A stretch of 64,000 nt of DNA from Thalassomonas sp. M1454 (GTDB taxonomy: Bacteria > Pseudomonadota > Gammaproteobacteria > Enterobacterales > Alteromonadaceae): assembly GCF_007097525.1 (NCBI RefSeq), contig NZ_VKDD01000003.1:186001-250000 (forward strand), given 5' to 3'. A program made the position numbers and the translations under genes. The notes below the pieces were generated by a model. It saw only the letters and a list, made by a program, of their open reading frames with translations, was not told where the DNA came from and made no database searches. Positions 60,329-64,000 of the stretch are shown here, in pieces (position 1 is the stretch's first letter; each line of letters opens with the position of its first letter).

Positions 60329-63121
60329 ATGAATAAAGTATCCCTAAGAGAATGGATATTATTTCTTACCCTTTTCCCTACAGTTATCGTTGGGGTATTA
60401 CTCGGTATTCTATTTGCTAGTGATAGAACCAGTGATTTAAAACAAGGCATTGAAGAGAAAACTCAAATTATTGCAGAAGCTATTTCTCAATCGACTGCCC
60501 ATGCGATAGAAATTCAAAATTTCCAAGGCATCAATATCTTTGCCAACTTACTGCACAATGATAATTCAGAAATAGTTCGTACCGTATTTGTCTACGACAT
60601 CGACAACAAATCAATTTTAAGTACATCACAACGTTATTCTCCGCGCAGCTTTCGATATGAAGATGGCCCAATTGATACCATGGTCCAACATAAAAAAATT
60701 ATCGATGGTGGTTATGCGCTTTATAAACCAATCAGACATTTACGACCGTCCATAGATGGCATGCCTTCTTTTGAAAGGTTATACGGTTACTTGGTAATAA
60801 ATGTTACCGAAAGAACCATTGCCGCCAAACAGCTAGACATGCTATTTAGTTCTCTCGTATCTTTAATGTTAGCTTCTATTATTTGTAGCTTATTTAGTCG
60901 TAAATTAATGCGCATGTTATCTGTGCCAATTAAAGACATGAATAAAACCGTATTAAGCATAAGAGAAGGAATACTGTCGGCTCGAGCTGAGAAAGTTTGT
61001 GAGGGAGAGATTGAATTCCTACGCATTGGCATTAATAACATGGCGCAAGCCATTCAAGACTACCAATTAGATCTTGAGGAAAATATTGATCAAGCCACTT
61101 TAGATATGCGTGAAACCTTAGAACGTTTTGAGGCACAAAACGTAGAATTAGATCTAGAAAGAAAAAATGCTCAGCAAGCGAGCCAAGTAAAATCAGAATT
61201 TTTAGCTAATATGAGTCACGAGTTACGTACTCCGCTAAATGGTGTGATCGGCTTTACCAAACAAGTATTAAAAACACCTCTGAGCGATAATCAACGTGAA
61301 TTTTTAACTACGATTGATGGCTCAGCAAACAATCTGCTAAGTATCATTAATGACATTCTTGATTTTTCAAAGTTAGACTCTGGACATATGGTTATTGAAA
61401 AAATTCCATTCTCGTTCAGAAATTCAATTGATGAAGTCATTATTTTACTTTCCCAGCAAGCACATCAAAAGAACTTGGAGTTATCTGTAAATATCAATGC
61501 TGATATTCCAAATTCACTTATCGGTGATGCGATGCGTGTGAAACAAGTGGTGATTAACCTATTAGGTAATGCCATTAAGTTTACTGAAAAGGGCAGCATC
61601 ACAGTTGATATCAACTATGAGTTATTAGAAGATTTAAATGTAGAAATAACAATTATCGTTACCGATACAGGTATCGGAATTAACGAGGCGCAACAAGAAA
61701 GTTTATTTGAAGCATTTGGCCAAGCGGATAAAAGTATCACCAGATTATACGGCGGTACTGGTTTAGGGTTAATTATTGCTAAACACTTAGCACAAGAAAT
61801 GTCTGGTGATATTAGCTTTAATTCACAACAAAATCATGGTTCAGAATTTACCTTCAAATTTCAATGTGAACTTAATCAACTACCTATTGATGATATTATT
61901 TTACCGACAGATCTTATTAATAAAAGCATTCTTTATTATGAGCCGCACCCACACAGTCGCTTAGCTACAATAGATATTCTTAACTCATGGAAAATGCAAG
62001 TAACCGCGGTCACCTCTCTGCAAGATTTAACTCTTAAGCAGCATCTTAAAAATTATGACTTTGCTTTACTCGGTTTTACTGTAACAGCGACAAACATCGA
62101 TGATATAAAAAATATTATCCAAGCATTAAAACCATCAGTTGAGCAAATACATATTGCCATAAACAATAGCTCGTTAAATTTAAAAGATACCTTTATTAAC
62201 GCAGGCGCTAGCTCTTGTATTAGTAAACCAATTACGTCAACTATTTTAGACAAATACCTTTCAACTAAAACCAAAAAGCTAATCAGTAAAAATAAGGCCG
62301 CGTTTACACCTGAAAAACTACCTATAAAAGTACTCGCTGTTGATGACAACGAAGCTAATTTAAAATTGATGACTACCTTGCTGGCAGAAAAAGTAGAACA
62401 TATTGTCACCGCAACCAATGGTAGAGAAGCTTTACTACTGTGCCAAAAAGAAACTTTTGCCATCATTTTTATGGATGTACAAATGCCAATCATGGATGGG
62501 GTAACGGCAACGCAAAAAATTAAATTAGATTCAATGAACCTTGATACAAGCATTATCGCAGTTACAGCCCACGCTATGCCGGGAGAGAAAAACAACTTAA
62601 TTGAATCTGGATTTGATGGTTATATGACAAAACCTGTTGATGAAACGATGCTTACCCACCTTATTTATGAGCATACCAATATAGAACTACCTCACCAGGG
62701 CTTAGTTGACAGTCATTCACAATTAGTCGCGGTGCAAACTGAATCAGAGTTCATCGGCATATTCGATTGGAACCTTGCATTATCAAGGGCGGCAAATAAA
62801 CCTGAGCTGGCCGCTGAAATGCTGACTATGTTAGTAGCCTCTCTACCAGCAACTAAATCATTGATTGAACAAAATATGAAACAAGCTGACTTACCTAGCT
62901 TAGGAAGTGAAATTCATAAACTCAATGGTGCATGTTGTTATAACGGGGTGCCTAGTTTAGAGAAAATTAGCCTGCAAATAGAATCAAATATTAAAAGTGG
63001 TTTTAGTTGTGATGATATTGAGCCTGAGTTGTTAGAGCTGTTTGATGAAATAGATAAGATCCTTGAATCAGCTGATGCATTTTTTCAGCAGAACCACATA
63101 CAAGAGCTAATAGAGAATTAG
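60329..63121 (+). CDS. barA: Hybrid sensor histidine kinase BarA
   Basis: A 930-residue hybrid kinase: two membrane helices (about 10-30 and 172-190) around a periplasmic domain, a HAMP segment to about 245, a dimerisation helix with the phospho-His in SHELRTPLNG (near 297), ATPase boxes NLLGNAIKF, DTGIGI and GTGLGL, a degraded receiver-like region, a true receiver with FMDVQMPIMDG (Asp near 716), and a C-terminal Hpt domain with His near 862 in EIHKLNG. It passes phosphate to UvrY/GacA-type regulators, which raise the small RNAs that trap CsrA. Position next to rlmD and relA supports BarA. Confidence 0.93.
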   Translation: MNKVSLREWILFLTLFPTVIVGVLLGILFASDRTSDLKQGIEEKTQIIAEAISQSTAHAIEIQNFQGINIFANLLHNDNSEIVRTVFVYDIDNKSILSTSQRYSPRSFRYEDGPIDTMVQHKKIIDGGYALYKPIRHLRPSIDGMPSFERLYGYLVINVTERTIAAKQLDMLFSSLVSLMLASIICSLFSRKLMRMLSVPIKDMNKTVLSIREGILSARAEKVCEGEIEFLRIGINNMAQAIQDYQLDLEENIDQATLDMRETLERFEAQNVELDLERKNAQQASQVKSEFLANMSHELRTPLNGVIGFTKQVLKTPLSDNQREFLTTIDGSANNLLSIINDILDFSKLDSGHMVIEKIPFSFRNSIDEVIILLSQQAHQKNLELSVNINADIPNSLIGDAMRVKQVVINLLGNAIKFTEKGSITVDINYELLEDLNVEITIIVTDTGIGINEAQQESLFEAFGQADKSITRLYGGTGLGLIIAKHLAQEMSGDISFNSQQNHGSEFTFKFQCELNQLPIDDIILPTDLINKSILYYEPHPHSRLATIDILNSWKMQVTAVTSLQDLTLKQHLKNYDFALLGFTVTATNIDDIKNIIQALKPSVEQIHIAINNSSLNLKDTFINAGASSCISKPITSTILDKYLSTKTKKLISKNKAAFTPEKLPIKVLAVDDNEANLKLMTTLLAEKVEHIVTATNGREALLLCQKETFAIIFMDVQMPIMDGVTATQKIKLDSMNLDTSIIAVTAHAMPGEKNNLIESGFDGYMTKPVDETMLTHLIYEHTNIELPHQGLVDSHSQLVAVQTESEFIGIFDWNLALSRAANKPELAAEMLTMLVASLPATKSLIEQNMKQADLPSLGSEIHKLNGACCYNGVPSLEKISLQIESNIKSGFSCDDIEPELLELFDEIDKILESADAFFQQNHIQELIEN

Positions 63122-63157
63122 AAACTTAAAGGTCAGAGTTAGTGATTATTTATCTGA

Positions 63158-63538
63158 TTAACGGGATAACACCACAAAAGCTAAAGCGTACTCTTTCTCA
63201 TCAGATAAGCTAATATGAAAATGTTGAGCTTGCATTTGCTTTGCTATTTCAAGCGCTCTTCCAGTTAAAGTTAGGATCGGTTGACCACTTTCTAAATTAC
63301 TAATTTCAAAGTGTTGAAACGATATGCCATCGGCAATGCCCCTGCCAAGAGCTTTTGCTGCGGCTTCTTTCCCAGCCCAGCGCTTTGCTAAAAAACTAAC
63401 CGCTTGTTTGCTATTTTGATAGGTTTGATATTCAAGCTCTGTTAAAACTCTTATAGCCAAACGCTCTCTGGCTTTTTCAGCCATGGCTTTAATACGCCCT
63501 ATTTCAACAATATCATTGCCAATACCTACAACAGACAT
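63158..63538 (-). CDS. acpS: Holo-[acyl-carrier-protein] synthase
   Basis: A 126-residue enzyme with the motifs GIGNDIVEIGRI (metal-binding Asp) and FLAKRWAGKEAAAKALG, and LSDEKEYALAFVV at the end. It transfers phosphopantetheine from CoA to acyl carrier protein. It usually follows pdxJ in gammaproteobacteria; here a yqgE gene occupies the upstream position. It converges with barA, 36 bases apart. Confidence 0.95.
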   Translation of the reverse strand: MSVVGIGNDIVEIGRIKAMAEKARERLAIRVLTELEYQTYQNSKQAVSFLAKRWAGKEAAAKALGRGIADGISFQHFEISNLESGQPILTLTGRALEIAKQMQAQHFHISLSDEKEYALAFVVLSR

Positions 63539-63570
63539 AGCTCTCTCTTAGTTATACCAATATAAAGTTT

Positions 63571-64000
63571 TTATGCATGACCAACGTCAGAAGATAAATG
63601 GCCGAGATCTATACCCAGCTTTTCTGCAGCTTTCTGCCATCTTAGTTCAATTGGTGTATCAAATAATATTTCTGCATCAGCGGGGATATTTAACCAAGAA
63701 TTTTGCTGAATTTCAGCTTCTAATTGCCCAGGTGACCACCCAGCATAACCTAAAGCAACCATAAATTTCTCAGGGGCATCATCAGTACCTAGCGCAGCTA
63801 AAATATCTTTTGATGTCGTGATCATAATATCTTTACCTAGCTCTAAAGAACTATCCCAGCCAGCTTGACTACTATGTAAAACAAAACCACGATCAGGAGC
63901 AACAGGACCGCCAGCTAATACTCGTTGACTTAATGATTCGACGTTATCGTCCTCACTGCTCTCTTTAAATTGAGAAAGTAATTCTTTTAAGCTAATGCGC
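63571..64000 (-). CDS. yqgE: YqgE/AlgH family protein, N-terminus cut by window edge
   Basis: The frame is open to the window edge, giving about 142 residues of the C-terminal part. The family motifs GGPVAPDRGFVLH and ALGYAGWSPGQLEAEIQQNSW are plain. YqgE/AlgH proteins are of uncertain function, possibly in transcription or envelope regulation. The gene is 32 bases from acpS on the same strand. The ATG at 63825 is internal and not the start. Confidence 0.95.
   Translation of the reverse strand, partial: RISLKELLSQFKESSEDDNVESLSQRVLAGGPVAPDRGFVLHSSQAGWDSSLELGKDIMITTSKDILAALGTDDAPEKFMVALGYAGWSPGQLEAEIQQNSWLNIPADAEILFDTPIELRWQKAAEKLGIDLGHLSSDVGHA

Noticed and set aside
62053-62595. Minus-strand frame of 180 codons inside barA
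   Set aside because: Shadow of the receiver region of BarA, whose frame is fully supported.
63571-63825. A complete 84-residue gene
   Set aside because: The frame continues upstream to the window edge with the conserved YqgE N-terminal motifs, so the ATG at 63825 is internal.

Overview
The window is AT-rich and almost wholly coding. It fits a marine gammaproteobacterium of the order Alteromonadales, most like Colwelliaceae (Colwellia/Thalassotalea type). The supports are AT-biased codon use, a Na+-pumping oxaloacetate decarboxylase, a TRAP transporter, a DUF3083-like protein, a TonB receptor paired with a winged-helix/beta-propeller regulator, and gammaproteobacterial gene orders around rpoS, mutS and csrA. 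I see no phage, transposase, CRISPR array or rRNA. The genus is an inference from gene content only.

Layout. 0-9.6 kb: end of a TRAP transporter (dctQM), an alkB-like/bolA pair, a tight rlmG-yajG-cyclophilin operon, ampG, a 58-residue membrane protein and the RNA helicase rhlE. 9.6-14.1 kb: a VOC protein, the oadGAB sodium pump behind a perfect 14-bp-arm palindrome, and a LiaF-like protein. 14.3-19.6 kb: the cluster recX-alaS-lysC-csrA followed by tRNA-Ser(GCU) and two identical tRNA-Arg(ACG). 19.66-38.5 kb: a block that separates recX from recA. It holds a six-gene envelope/redox operon (cytochrome-c lipoprotein, Tat-exported DUF1501, DUF4266 lipoprotein, DUF3570 barrel, SNase-like protein, ApbE-like protein), metA-metH behind a MetJ-box array, a CadC-like regulator divergent from a TonB receptor, and a Shewanella-like PPP phosphatase. 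38.6-53.1 kb: recA, mutS and the classical rpoS-nlpD-yqaA-pcm-surE-truD-ispF-ispD-ftsB-eno-pyrG run. 53.3-55.8 kb: a small lineage-specific insert (YjbQ, DUF3083-like, two unknowns). 55.8-64 kb: mazG-relA-rlmD, barA, acpS and the start-truncated yqgE.

Four global stress regulators lie here: BarA, CsrA, RpoS and RelA. In the family these are linked: BarA acts through a response regulator and small RNAs on CsrA, and RelA/ppGpp and RpoS govern stationary phase. Visible regulatory DNA includes a LexA box before recA, five tandem MetJ-type boxes before metA, a csrA leader hairpin covering its own start codon, a hairpin holding the Shine-Dalgarno of the DUF3083-like gene, and palindromes before oadG and before the redox operon.

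The best candidate for an undescribed system is the operon at 19660-26773. All six products look exported or redox-linked, yet the SNase-like member lacks both catalytic arginines and the ApbE-like member lacks the usual metal-binding aspartate. The DUF4266 lipoprotein ends in a glycine-rich Cys-Gly-Cys tail that may be a modification or metal site.
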